Part shown: in pieces, positions 8,041 to 16,821 of the stretch | How the letters are laid out: every line of letters begins with the position of its first letter | How positions within the stretch are numbered: the first letter of the stretch is position 1 | Assembly: GCF_022568795.1 (NCBI RefSeq) | Contig: NZ_JAKZHU010000002.1 | Location: forward strand, 124,001-188,000 | DNA from: Arsenicicoccus dermatophilus | Lineage (GTDB): Bacteria; Actinomycetota; Actinomycetes; Actinomycetales; Dermatophilaceae | DNA length: 64,000 nt | Direction: 5' to 3' | Position numbers and translations under genes: made by a program | Notes under the pieces: model-generated | Told to the model about the DNA's origin: nothing | Databases searched by the model: none | The model's input: the letters and a program-made list of their open reading frames with translations, nothing else

Positions 8041-9957
8041 CTAGGTCCTCGCCGGGACCGGCAGGCGGGAGCGCAACCGCCGGGTGACCGGGCTCAGCAG
8101 GTCGGCCACCTCCTTGACGTGGAAGGTGTGCGAGAGGACGAGGAACACCGCGAGGAAGATCAGCCCGCCCACGAGCAGCTGGGTGAGGAAGGACAGGAAA
8201 CCGATCCCGACCACCACCTGGATGCCCTCGATCAGACCCCACGTGAGCAGCCCGGCGACGGTGGAGATGATCGCGAGGCGCACGTGCAGCCGCACGATGC
8301 GGTTGAGCGGGAGCCCACCGACGCGCCGCTGGGCGATCAGCACGAAGGTCACCCCGGCGACGAGGTTGCCGAGGGTCTGGCCGATGGCGATCATCGCCAC
8401 CGAGTGACCGGGCGGGCCCCACAGGGCCCCCACGGCAAAGACGACCTGCACCCCCGTGAGGAGAACCTGGAGCCACAGGTTGGTGCGGCCGTCATCGGTG
8501 GCGAAGAGGAATCGCGCCTGCAGGGTCGTCCATCCGAAGGGGATGAGCCCGAAGATCATCACCCCGAAGACGATCGCGGTCTCGCGCAGCGAGCCCTGGC
8601 GCAACAGGCTGGGCATCGCGACCCCCAGGCCGGGGACGGCGAGCACCAGGCCGGCGACGGTGATGGGGACGAGCGCGACGGAGGGCAGGGTCAGACCGCG
8701 GGTGAGCAGGACCCGCAGCTCGGACCGGTTGCCCTCGTTGGCCGCCACGGACATCGGGGGATAGAGCGCCGTGATGATGGACGTGGTGATGATCGAGTGG
8801 GGCAGCATGAAGAACAGGAACGCGACGTTGTAGACCATCACGCCGGCCACCAGCAGGTGGTCGTGCGAGGCCCGCGCCTGGACCGTGAGCATGACCTTCA
8901 TGGTCGCCCAGCCGCCCACCTGGCTGACGAGGAGCGCCGCGAAGGCCCACCCCGCCGTGCGCGTGGCGGACCCGAAGCCGTGCCCGCGCAGCCCCCACCG
9001 GGGCCGCCAGCGGTAGCCGGAGGCGCGCAGGGCGGGGACCAGGGCCACCGCCTGCAGGACGATCCCGAGGGTGGTGGAGACGCCCAGCAGCAGCACCATG
9101 TCGCGCGTCCACTGCTCCGGCCGCAGGTGGTCGGACCCCGGATAGAGCATCTGGAAGGCCAGCAGGCCGGCGATCTGCACGACGTTGGCGAGGACCGGGG
9201 TCCACATGAAGGCGCCGTAGCTGCCCCGGGCGTTGAGGACCTGCCCCAGGATGGCGTAGGTGCCGTAGAAGAACAGCTGCGGGATGCAAAGGTAGGCGAA
9301 GTCGACGGCGAGCCGGACCTCCGGCCCGTGGCCGCGCAGGCCGTAGAGATTGACCAGCGGCGCCGCGGCGACGGTGGCCACGATCGTCGCCCCCAGCACC
9401 AGCGCGAAGCAGGCCGTCAGCAGCCGGTCCACGAGGTGGTCGCCGTCCGGCTGCTTCAGCGCCTTGGTGATCTGGGGGATGAGGACGGCGTTGAGCAGAC
9501 CGCCGGAGATCAGGATGTAGATCAGGTTGGGCAGGGTGTTGGCGACCTGGAAGGCGCCCGAGCTGATCGTGAGAGATCCGATGCAGTACGTCAGGAGCGA
9601 CTGCCGGATCAGCCCGAGCATGCGGCTCACCAGCGTGCCGGAGGCCATCAGCGCGCTGGCGCGGCCCAGGGTCTGCTTCTTGACGGGCGCCGATCCCTCG
9701 CTGCGTCGGCGCTCCTGCTCCAGGGCCAGCGCCTGGGCCCGAGCGCGAGCGCGGTGCCGGCCCACCTCCAGACCCGTCTCCCGGGCGGCGCCCGAGGGGC
9801 CGTCCGGATCGGCGATGTGCCCGAACTCCCCGGTGTAAGCACCGTCCGGGAACTCGTGGCTGTAGACCGAGAGGGGGATCTCCTCGGTCAGCGAGGCCTC
9901 GGGCGGGTAGCCGCGGTCGTCGTCGCTGAAGCGGTCGTAGGGGCGGAAGCGGCTCAT
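8041..9957 (-). CDS. murJ: lipid II flippase MurJ
   Basis: The 638-residue polytopic protein has the MurJ/MviN signature after a cytoplasmic N-terminal extension of about 105 residues: LMASGTLVSRMLGLIRQSLL, then the pore-lining pattern of about 14 transmembrane helices with LPNLIYILISGGLLNAVLIP, and conserved arginines in the first helices. It flips undecaprenyl-linked peptidoglycan precursor across the membrane. The ATG at 9957 shares one base with the stop of the upstream DUF6049 gene (TGATG). The N-terminal extension is rich in Asp/Glu/Pro and could be a contact for the neighbouring pseudokinase, as in mycobacteria; that is inference. Confidence 0.95.
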   Translation of the reverse strand: MSRFRPYDRFSDDDRGYPPEASLTEEIPLSVYSHEFPDGAYTGEFGHIADPDGPSGAARETGLEVGRHRARARAQALALEQERRRSEGSAPVKKQTLGRASALMASGTLVSRMLGLIRQSLLTYCIGSLTISSGAFQVANTLPNLIYILISGGLLNAVLIPQITKALKQPDGDHLVDRLLTACFALVLGATIVATVAAAPLVNLYGLRGHGPEVRLAVDFAYLCIPQLFFYGTYAILGQVLNARGSYGAFMWTPVLANVVQIAGLLAFQMLYPGSDHLRPEQWTRDMVLLLGVSTTLGIVLQAVALVPALRASGYRWRPRWGLRGHGFGSATRTAGWAFAALLVSQVGGWATMKVMLTVQARASHDHLLVAGVMVYNVAFLFFMLPHSIITTSIITALYPPMSVAANEGNRSELRVLLTRGLTLPSVALVPITVAGLVLAVPGLGVAMPSLLRQGSLRETAIVFGVMIFGLIPFGWTTLQARFLFATDDGRTNLWLQVLLTGVQVVFAVGALWGPPGHSVAMIAIGQTLGNLVAGVTFVLIAQRRVGGLPLNRIVRLHVRLAIISTVAGLLTWGLIEGIQVVVGIGFLSFLTQLLVGGLIFLAVFLVLSHTFHVKEVADLLSPVTRRLRSRLPVPART

Positions 9958-12323
9958 CACGGATCCTTGGGGGAGCTGTCAGCGCCGAGGACTGCCTCGG
10001 CGACGGCGTCGTGGTCACCGAGCTCCCGCTCGGCGCGCGTCGGGCCGCCGCGGCGCAGGGCGCGCGCCAACCCGAGCACGAGAATCCCGCCGACGATACC
10101 TGCGATGAGCGCGAACACCCACGCACTGGTCGGCCGGACGTTCATGTTGACGGTACTGGGCGAGCCCAGGACGACACCGTCGGGGGTGGTGAGCCGGGCC
10201 TCCAGCGGGACGGTCCCCGCGGCCCGCGCCGACACCTGCACCCGCGTGGTGGTGCGGCTGCCTGCCGCGATGGACAGCGGCGGCGGCGCCTTGTCCACGC
10301 GGAGGGTCCCGATCCCGGGGACGAGGTCCAGGCGCAGGTCGTGGACGGCATACGGCAAGGAGTTGGTGACGGTGATCTGGATGACGCCGGTGTCGGCGAG
10401 GAAGTTGAACGTGCTCGGAGGCACCTGCACCCCCCGGCGCACCTCGTCGACGGACTCCTCCAGGGTATGGCGCAGCCCCTCCCACTCCTGCGGCCGACCC
10501 CGCCACCGGGCAGAGGCGAGGTCACGCAGGGCCGTCGTCCAGGACGTGGTGAGGCGCTCCTCGCCCGGGAGGATCTTGCGCAGACCGGTGACCGCACGTG
10601 CGCCCTCCGCGAGCTCCTGGGTGGTTTGCGGGGTCAGCGGCGACGCGGCGGCGGGCCGCAGCCGCGAGGGCGCGGTAGCCCGGCTGCCGGCGCTGAGGAA
10701 GGTGCTCGCGTCCACCTGACGCAGCCACGGCACCGCGCGGGTCGCCCGCCAGAGCCGCCGCAGGGCGGCCGGGCTCAGGGCCGCGTCCCGGGGCACGGCG
10801 ACCAGGGTGGTGCGACGGGTGCCGGGGCGTTCGCCGAGCAGGGTCAGGGACTGCCCCAGGAACTCCTGGACGAGCTCGGCGTCCGTGCGCGTGCGCCGGC
10901 CCGACGTGACCAGGCTCAGCCGCTCGTCGTAGGCCAGCAGCGGCAGTCCCTCGGAGCTGCGCTGCCCGGCGCCCGGGGTCAGGTCCGGGGAGCTGCGGAT
11001 CGCGCTGGTGGAGACCAGGGCGGCCGCCGGGGCCGTGCGCGCCGTGGCCGCCTGCCAGGACGCCGTCCGCCCGTCGGGCCACAGCCCGTCGGCGGGCCAG
11101 GCGACGGAGTCCGGGACGGAGCGGCCCACCGCGCTGTCGAGCGGCGAGGCCTGCTGGGGCCACAGCAGCGGCCGCAGCGAACGCGGGTCTCCGGCGAGCA
11201 GGGCGGCGGTGTCGGGGTCGCCCGGGGGCAGGGCCCACAACGGCTGGGTGTCGTCGAGCGCCCGCAGCCGGGCGGCGAGCTGCTGGGCGTCGCGGGCCGC
11301 CCCCGCCAGGGCACTGGCCCCGGAGCCGGGGTTCGCCGGAGCGGAGGTCGTCGGGGAGGGGGTGGGCGTCGGGTGGCTGCCGGCCGGGGGACGGCCGGTG
11401 GCCCCGACGAGGGGGTGCGGGGGCGAGGTGCCGGCCGGCGTGGACGTGGTCCGGGTCCTCGTGGGGGTCGGGGGCAGGGAGGGCACGGCCGTCGGATCGG
11501 TGATCAGGCCACCCGGACGGCTCGGCGGGGCGAGGACGGAGGGGTCCACGAGCCAGGTGACCGGCGTGCCGGCGGCGGCGTCGAGCCGCTGCTGCAAGGG
11601 TCCCTGGGGCCCCACCGCCCGGGACCAGGCCGCCCCCACCTGTGCCGCCGTGCCCGCCGTGAGCTCGGGGTCGGCGGGGAGCGTGATCGGGGCGATCCAG
11701 GCCAGGCGGAGGGGTTCGTACTCCGGGGTGGCCCGCAGGCCCGGCAGGACCGAGCGCAGGACGCCGGCGCGGGTCGTGCCCGAGCGCACCTCGACGGCCA
11801 GGGGGTAGGCACCGAAGGGCCGCCCCCTCGGCACCGCGGTCGCCGGGATCGCGAGGGTGAGCGTCGAGGTGCCCCGCGCCGCCAGCGGCGGGATCCGCCC
11901 CTGCGCCACCTCCCGGGAGGTCAATGGGCGGGGCGTCGTCGCGTGCAGCCAGGAGTCCAGCACGGCCCGGCCCGTCACCGGCGTGTCGCCCACCAGCAGG
12001 CGCGCGGACAGCGGGCCGGTGGCCGCAGGGGCCGCGACGGTGAACCGGACCTTCACCTCCTCGCCAGGCCGAGCCACCACGGGGGTCACGTCGTCCAGGG
12101 TGATCGACACCCGGGCGGCCGTCCTACGCACCTGGGGCGCCGCCGTCACGGAGCCGGGACGGGCCGAGGCGGCAGACGGAGCCACGGAGGGCACGGCCTC
12201 GTGGGGGCTCGCGGCGCCACGGGAGGGCGCGGCTGCCGCCGTCGGCATACCGCCGAGGAGCGGAACGAGCGTGGTCAGGGCCGCGGCGAGCCTCGCCGCC
12301 GCCCCCCTCGCGCCTCGGATCAC
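9957..12323 (-). CDS. DUF6049 family secreted/membrane protein
   Basis: The 788-residue protein starts at GTG 12323, overlapping the NUDIX stop by 4 bases (GTGA). A signal peptide is visible (GARGAAARLAAALTTLVPL, cleavage near TAAAA). Then come an Ig-like segment (residues about 55-200), a central domain of about 350 residues interrupted by a Pro/Thr/Ser-rich linker, a second Ig-like domain (TFNFLADTGVIQITVTNSLP onward), and one transmembrane helix near the C-terminus (VFALIAGIVGGILVLGLARAL) with a short basic tail. Orthologues occupy the same place between mutT4 and murJ in mycobacteria and streptomycetes. The role is unknown; position suggests cell-envelope assembly. The longer upstream extension of the frame is a shadow of the NUDIX gene. 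Confidence 0.8.
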   Translation of the reverse strand: MIRGARGAAARLAAALTTLVPLLGGMPTAAAAPSRGAASPHEAVPSVAPSAASARPGSVTAAPQVRRTAARVSITLDDVTPVVARPGEEVKVRFTVAAPAATGPLSARLLVGDTPVTGRAVLDSWLHATTPRPLTSREVAQGRIPPLAARGTSTLTLAIPATAVPRGRPFGAYPLAVEVRSGTTRAGVLRSVLPGLRATPEYEPLRLAWIAPITLPADPELTAGTAAQVGAAWSRAVGPQGPLQQRLDAAAGTPVTWLVDPSVLAPPSRPGGLITDPTAVPSLPPTPTRTRTTSTPAGTSPPHPLVGATGRPPAGSHPTPTPSPTTSAPANPGSGASALAGAARDAQQLAARLRALDDTQPLWALPPGDPDTAALLAGDPRSLRPLLWPQQASPLDSAVGRSVPDSVAWPADGLWPDGRTASWQAATARTAPAAALVSTSAIRSSPDLTPGAGQRSSEGLPLLAYDERLSLVTSGRRTRTDAELVQEFLGQSLTLLGERPGTRRTTLVAVPRDAALSPAALRRLWRATRAVPWLRQVDASTFLSAGSRATAPSRLRPAAASPLTPQTTQELAEGARAVTGLRKILPGEERLTTSWTTALRDLASARWRGRPQEWEGLRHTLEESVDEVRRGVQVPPSTFNFLADTGVIQITVTNSLPYAVHDLRLDLVPGIGTLRVDKAPPPLSIAAGSRTTTRVQVSARAAGTVPLEARLTTPDGVVLGSPSTVNMNVRPTSAWVFALIAGIVGGILVLGLARALRRGGPTRAERELGDHDAVAEAVLGADSSPKDP

Positions 12324-12811
12324 CGGTCGCCGGCGAGGCGCTGCCAGGCCGTGGCCGCGATGCGCCGCTCGTTGGGGAAGGTCAGCTCGGTCGTGCGGTC
12401 GCCGAGTCGCACCCACGCCACGTCGATGGCCTCCTGGTCCGGATCGTTCTCGATCGTCAGCTGGCCGCCGAGGGCCTCCAGCAGATAGTGGTGCACGACC
12501 TTGTGGACGCGCGACGTCGCCGTGGTGAACCAGTAGTCGATGGACCCCAGCGGGGCGATCACCCGCCCGTGGATCCCCGTCTCCTCGGCCACCTCGCGCA
12601 CCGCGGTCTGCTCCAACGTCTCCAGGCCCTCGATGTGCCCCTTGGGCAGGCACCACTCGACGCGGCCCGCCCGGTTGCGCCGGGCGATGATCGCCAGCTC
12701 CGCCAGCCCCCGCTCCACCCGGACGATCACCCCGCCCGCGGAGACCTCCTCCACGGCAGGCAGTCGCCGCGGGAAGCGGGCAGCCGGGCTCATGGGGTAG
12801 GGACTGGACAC
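12320..12811 (-). CDS. NUDIX hydrolase (MutT4-like)
   Basis: The 163-residue protein contains a complete Nudix box, starting GHIEGLETLEQTAVREV and continuing AEETGI (residues about 58-80), which binds the divalent metal and the diphosphate of the substrate. The family hydrolyses nucleoside diphosphates linked to another group, often damaged nucleotides. GTG 12811 is taken as start; ATG 12793 would shorten it by six residues and neither has a convincing Shine-Dalgarno sequence. It heads the NUDIX-DUF6049-murJ gene string and is divergent from cca, the arrangement seen for mutT4 in mycobacteria. The exact substrate is not readable. Confidence 0.88.
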   Translation of the reverse strand: MSSPYPMSPAARFPRRLPAVEEVSAGGVIVRVERGLAELAIIARRNRAGRVEWCLPKGHIEGLETLEQTAVREVAEETGIHGRVIAPLGSIDYWFTTATSRVHKVVHHYLLEALGGQLTIENDPDQEAIDVAWVRLGDRTTELTFPNERRIAATAWQRLAGDR

Positions 12812-12940
12812 CCCAGCACTCTAACGAGTACCCCTGGGAGGGCGCCTGCTGCCACGTCGGGACGATGTGAGGTGAGCGCTGAGTGATGATCGCTCGCGCG
12901 CAGCAGTCACGGGCCGACCCGCGCCACCGGGGGACTCTTC

Positions 12941-12946
12941 TAAGGT
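12941..12946 (+). promoter_or_regulatory. -10 box of cca, near-leaderless transcript
   Basis: TAAGGT ends 8 bases before the GTG at 12955, so the transcript would begin at or next to the start codon. The AAGG bases may otherwise serve as a Shine-Dalgarno sequence; the two readings exclude each other. Confidence 0.45.
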
Positions 12947-12954
12947 GGGGTGCT

Positions 12955-14493
12955 GTGCCTGGACCCACCACCACCCCTGACCCGCTGCTCGGCCAGCAGC
13001 TCGACCCGCCCGCCGAGCCCGAGCTGCTGGCCGCCGCGGCGCGCCACCTCGCGCCCGTCTCCGGGCTGCTCGGCGATCTGGGCGAGAGGTTCGCCGCGGC
13101 GGGCCACGAGCTCGCCGTGGTCGGCGGCCCGGTCCGCGACGCCGTGCTCGGGCGGGTGTCCACCGACCTGGACCTCACAACGAGCGCCCGCCCGGAGCAG
13201 ACCGAGCGGCTGCTGCGGGGCTGGGGCGACGCGCTGTGGGACGTGGGACGGGCCTTCGGGACCATCGGGGCGCACAAGGACGGCTGGCAGGTCGAGATCA
13301 CGACCTACCGCAAGGACGCCTACGACCGCACCACCCGCAAGCCCGAGGTGTCCTACGGCACCACCCTCGAGGACGACCTGGTCCGTCGGGACTTCACCGT
13401 CAACGCCATGGCGCTGCGGCTGCCGGAGATGACCTTCGTCGACCCGCACGACGGGCTCGGCGACCTGGCGCGCGGCGTCCTGCGCACCCCGGGCACCCCC
13501 GAGGAGTCCTTCGGCGACGACCCGCTGCGGATGATGCGGGCGGCGAGGTTCGTGGCGCAGCTGGGGCTGGCGCTCGACGACGAGGTGCGCGCGGCCATGG
13601 TCGAGCGGGCGGAGTCGCTGCGGATGATCTCCGCGGAGCGGGTGCGCGACGAGCTCGTCAAGCTGCTCCTGACCGACCGGCCCCGTGCCGGCCTCGAGGT
13701 CCTCGTCGACACCGGCTTGGCCGACATCATGCTGCCCGAGCTGCCCGCCATGAAGGCCACCGTCGACGAGCACAAGCGGCACAAGGATGTCTACGAGCAC
13801 TCGCTCACCGTGCTCCAGCAGGCGATGGACCTGGAGCTGGCCGAGGCACCCGCCCGCGGCACGGACGAGCCCGAGGTCGCCGACGGGGGTCCCGTCGTAC
13901 GGCCTGATCTGGTCCTGCGCCTGGCCGCCCTGCTGCACGACATCGGCAAGCCGGCCACCCGCCGCTTCGAGCCGGACGGCGGTGTGAGCTTCCACCACCA
14001 CGAGCTGGTGGGCGCCCGGATGGCGAACAAGCGGCTCAAGGCGCTGCGCTTCGACAAGGAGACGACCAGGGCGGTCAGCCGGCTGATCGAGCTGCACCTG
14101 CGCTTCCACGGGTACGGCGACGGCGAGTGGACCGACTCCGCCGTGCGTCGCTATGTCACGGACGCGGGTCCGCTGCTCTCCCGCCTGCACCTGCTCACCC
14201 GCGCCGATTGCACCACCCGCAACGCGCGCAAGGCCGCCCGGCTGCGCCGCACCTATGACGACCTGGAGCAGCGGATCGAGCGGCTGCAGGCGCAGGAGGA
14301 GCTGGCCGCGGTCCGGCCGGAGCTCGACGGCAACCAGATCGCCGAGGTGCTCGGCATCCGACCCGGACCGGTCCTGGGGCGGGCCTACAAGCACCTGCTG
14401 GCCGTCCGGCTGGACGAGGGGCCGATCGGGCGGGAGGCGGCCGAGCAGCGGCTGCGCGCGTGGTGGGCGGAGCAGCCCGAGTCCCGGGGGTGA
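12955..14493 (+). CDS. cca: CCA tRNA nucleotidyltransferase with HD domain
   Basis: The 512-residue enzyme adds or repairs the CCA end of tRNA. Visible are the nucleotidyltransferase head with GGPVRDAVLGR near residue 57 and the catalytic DLD at about 71-73, the RRDFTVNAMA neck motif, the DPLRMMRAARFVAQLG RNA-binding segment, and an HD phosphohydrolase motif (LLHDIGKP at about 325-332) typical of the actinobacterial form called PcnA. The GTG at 12955 is preferred over an upstream ATG at 12883 because the family similarity begins here and a promoter/SD-like sequence precedes it. It is divergent from the NUDIX-murJ string. Confidence 0.94.
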   Translation: MPGPTTTPDPLLGQQLDPPAEPELLAAAARHLAPVSGLLGDLGERFAAAGHELAVVGGPVRDAVLGRVSTDLDLTTSARPEQTERLLRGWGDALWDVGRAFGTIGAHKDGWQVEITTYRKDAYDRTTRKPEVSYGTTLEDDLVRRDFTVNAMALRLPEMTFVDPHDGLGDLARGVLRTPGTPEESFGDDPLRMMRAARFVAQLGLALDDEVRAAMVERAESLRMISAERVRDELVKLLLTDRPRAGLEVLVDTGLADIMLPELPAMKATVDEHKRHKDVYEHSLTVLQQAMDLELAEAPARGTDEPEVADGGPVVRPDLVLRLAALLHDIGKPATRRFEPDGGVSFHHHELVGARMANKRLKALRFDKETTRAVSRLIELHLRFHGYGDGEWTDSAVRRYVTDAGPLLSRLHLLTRADCTTRNARKAARLRRTYDDLEQRIERLQAQEELAAVRPELDGNQIAEVLGIRPGPVLGRAYKHLLAVRLDEGPIGREAAEQRLRAWWAEQPESRG

Positions 14494-14496
14494 CCA

Positions 14497-14512
14497 GGTT
14501 TCACGTGGAACG
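14497..14512. promoter_or_regulatory. parS-like site (13/16)
   Basis: GTTTCACGTGGAAC at 14498-14511 differs from the 14-bp parS core at one position. It begins a few bases after the cca stop, in the gap before wecB. One-mismatch sites of this kind are used in other actinobacteria. Confidence 0.6.
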
Positions 14513-14557
14513 GTCCCGGTGGGCGCCGCGGTTTCGGAGGCCCGGGACCGGGCCCGT

Positions 14558-14563
14558 TAGGCT
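14558..14563 (+). promoter_or_regulatory. -10 box for a leaderless wecB transcript
   Basis: TAGGCT is followed by exactly six bases and then the GTG start of wecB at 14570, the spacing expected when transcription starts on the first base of the start codon. No Shine-Dalgarno sequence is present. Confidence 0.55.
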
Positions 14564-14569
14564 GTCCGC

Positions 14570-15634
14570 GTGAAGATCTTGAGCGTCGTCGGAGCCCGCC
14601 CGCAGTTCGTCAAGCTCGCGCCCATCGCTCACGCGATGGCGGACGCCGGCGTCGAGCACGTCATCGTGCACACCGGTCAGCACTACGACCACGCCATGAG
14701 CGACTCCTTCTTCGAGGAGCTGCGGATCCCGGCGCCGGACGAGAACCTCACCGTCGGCTCCGGCACCCACGGTCGCCAGACCGGCGCCATGCTCGCGGGG
14801 ATGGACGGTGTGCTCGAGAAGCACCAGCCCGACTGGGTGCTCGTCTACGGCGACACCAACTCCACGCTCGCCGGCACCCTCTCCGCGGTCAAGATGCACG
14901 TGCCGCTCGCCCACCTCGAGGCGGGCCTGCGGTCCTTCAACCGGCGTATGCCGGAGGAGCACAACCGGGTGCTCACCGACCACGCCGCCGACCTCTGCCT
15001 CGCGCCGACCGAGGTGGCCATGCGCCACCTCGCCGAGGAGGGCATCACCGACCGCGCCGTGCTCGTGGGTGACGTGATGACCGACGTGCTGCACGAGGTC
15101 CGCGACCGGGTCGCCGGCGACGAGATCCAGGTGCCCGAGGGCATCGACTCGACCCGCCCCTTCCGGGTCGCCACGCTCCACCGGGCGGACAACACCGACG
15201 ACCCGGCCACCCTGCGCACCATCGTGGACAACCTCGCCTCCCTCGACGTGCCCACCCTGCTCCTCGCGCACCCGCGGCTGCGAGCCAAGGCGCAGGAGCA
15301 CGGCATCGACCTCGGCGCCGGGTCCGTCGTGGTCGCCGACCCGCTCCCCTATCCCCAGCTCGTGCGCGCCGTCATGGGCTCGGCCGGGATCATCACCGAC
15401 TCCGGCGGCCTGCAGAAGGAAGCCTTCCTGTTGCGGGTGCCGTGCACCACGGTGCGCACCGAGACCGAGTGGGTCGAGACCCTCGACCTCGGCTGGAACG
15501 TGCTCGTCACCGACCCGGCCACGCTGGCGCGCGACGTCGACCGGCCGGCCCCCACGCCGACCGATGCGGCGCCGTACGGCGACGGTCACGCGGCGGCCCG
15601 GGTGGTCCAGGAGCTCCAGCAGCACGCGCGCTGA
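14570..15634 (+). CDS. wecB: UDP-N-acetylglucosamine 2-epimerase (WecB/WbpI family)
   Basis: The 354-residue cytoplasmic enzyme has the family motifs in order: GARPQFVKLAP (8-18), HTGQHYD, VYGDTNSTLAG, HLEAGLRS, PEEHNR, LHRADN and TDSGGLQKEAF. It interconverts UDP-GlcNAc and UDP-ManNAc. Because the locus further on carries the genes for a diacetamido-glucuronic acid nucleotide, a WbpI-like role on UDP-2,3-diacetamido-glucuronate is an alternative. The frame starts at a leaderless GTG. The next gene overlaps its stop by one base (TGATG), so the acyltransferase is co-translated. Confidence 0.9.
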   Translation: MKILSVVGARPQFVKLAPIAHAMADAGVEHVIVHTGQHYDHAMSDSFFEELRIPAPDENLTVGSGTHGRQTGAMLAGMDGVLEKHQPDWVLVYGDTNSTLAGTLSAVKMHVPLAHLEAGLRSFNRRMPEEHNRVLTDHAADLCLAPTEVAMRHLAEEGITDRAVLVGDVMTDVLHEVRDRVAGDEIQVPEGIDSTRPFRVATLHRADNTDDPATLRTIVDNLASLDVPTLLLAHPRLRAKAQEHGIDLGAGSVVVADPLPYPQLVRAVMGSAGIITDSGGLQKEAFLLRVPCTTVRTETEWVETLDLGWNVLVTDPATLARDVDRPAPTPTDAAPYGDGHAAARVVQELQQHAR

Positions 15635-16809
15635 TGAGCACCCGCACCGACACCCTCCCCTCGGCCGGGGGATCCCCGGTCGCGCCCACCTCCGCCCCGG
15701 TGGCGCCCCCGCAGTCCGCGCCCGCCGACGGGCCGTCCGCGCACCGGGCCGCCCGCGCGCCGATCGCCTGGGTCGCCTGGGTCCGGCTCGTCGCGATCCT
15801 GGGCGTCATCTCCATCCACAACGCCGGCGCCAACGCCGCGGCCGCGCGGGCGGGCGACCACCGGCCTGCGCACCTGCTGGGTGTGGCGCTCGACCTGCCG
15901 TTCAGCGTGGCGGTGCCGGTCTTCGTCATGGTCTCCGGGGCCCTGACGCTGAGTCCGGCGAGCTTCCGCGGGACCGGTCACTACCTGCGCAAGCGGGTGC
16001 TGCGGACGGTGCCGGCCATCGTCGTGTGGCACCTGGCCTACGTCGCCTTCCTCCAGCTGTGCTGGTATCCCGAGCCGTTGGCTGCCCGCGACGTCGTCCA
16101 GCGGATCCTCACCGGGCGGCTCGCGCCGCACCTGTACTTCCTGTGGATCGTGCTCGGGCTGAGCCTGATGGCGCCCGTCCTGATCCGTTGGCTCGCCCAG
16201 TCGAGCCGCCGCGAGCAGGTCCTGACCGGCGCCGCGCTCGCCGCCATGCCGGTGCTCTCCTCCGCGACCCGCTCCTGGCGCGCCACCCAGGCGGTGGCCG
16301 TGGAGACCCCCTGGACCTGGTGGGTCTGCTATCTCGGGCTCTTCGTGCTGGGGTGGGCGTTGCGGGACGTGGTGCTGCGCGGGTCTGCCCTGGCGGTCGC
16401 GGCGGCGCTCGGGATCGGCCTGCCGGCACTGGTGAGCTGGCAGTACGCCAACCCCGGCCTGGCCCCGCGCCTGGACCAGCTGCTGCCGGTCAGCTACTAC
16501 GGCGGGAGCGTCGTGCTGGGCGCGGTCTGCGTCTTCCTCGTCGCCCGGTCGACCATCCGCCCCGGCGGTGCGCTCGGCCTGCTGGCCCGGCCCGGCGTGG
16601 TGCGGTGGGTCAACCCCCTCGCCATCGCGTCGCTCGGCATCTATGCCTGCCACATCCTGGTGATGTGGACCCTGATGAAGGTCGGGATCCTCGGCGCGCC
16701 GGTGCTGTCCGGGCCGGACCTGGTGCTGCGGCTGCTGCTGATCGCGGTGATCTCGACGGTGATCACCCTGGTGGCGCGGCGGATCCCCGTGGTCCGGCAG
16801 GTCTTCTGA
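15634..16809 (+). CDS. acyltransferase 3 family membrane protein (WecH/OafA-like)
   Basis: The 391-residue protein has a Pro/Ala-rich cytoplasmic N-terminus of about 45 residues, then about ten transmembrane helices. The first helix carries the family catalytic histidine (VRLVAILGVISIHNAG, near residue 62), and VPVFVMVSGALTL and YLRKRVLRTVPAIVVWHLAY are typical of acyltransferase family 3. These enzymes transfer acetyl or other acyl groups to sugars on cell-surface polymers. It is translationally coupled to wecB, so its acceptor is probably the glycan of this locus. There is no fused SGNH domain, unlike the second acyltransferase at 20051. Confidence 0.82.
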   Translation: MSTRTDTLPSAGGSPVAPTSAPVAPPQSAPADGPSAHRAARAPIAWVAWVRLVAILGVISIHNAGANAAAARAGDHRPAHLLGVALDLPFSVAVPVFVMVSGALTLSPASFRGTGHYLRKRVLRTVPAIVVWHLAYVAFLQLCWYPEPLAARDVVQRILTGRLAPHLYFLWIVLGLSLMAPVLIRWLAQSSRREQVLTGAALAAMPVLSSATRSWRATQAVAVETPWTWWVCYLGLFVLGWALRDVVLRGSALAVAAALGIGLPALVSWQYANPGLAPRLDQLLPVSYYGGSVVLGAVCVFLVARSTIRPGGALGLLARPGVVRWVNPLAIASLGIYACHILVMWTLMKVGILGAPVLSGPDLVLRLLLIAVISTVITLVARRIPVVRQVF

Positions 16810-16821
16810 CGCCGGTCCGGG

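Noticed and set aside
7996-10719. 907-residue + frame opposite murJ
   Set aside because: Antisense shadow; no motif, crosses two supported genes.
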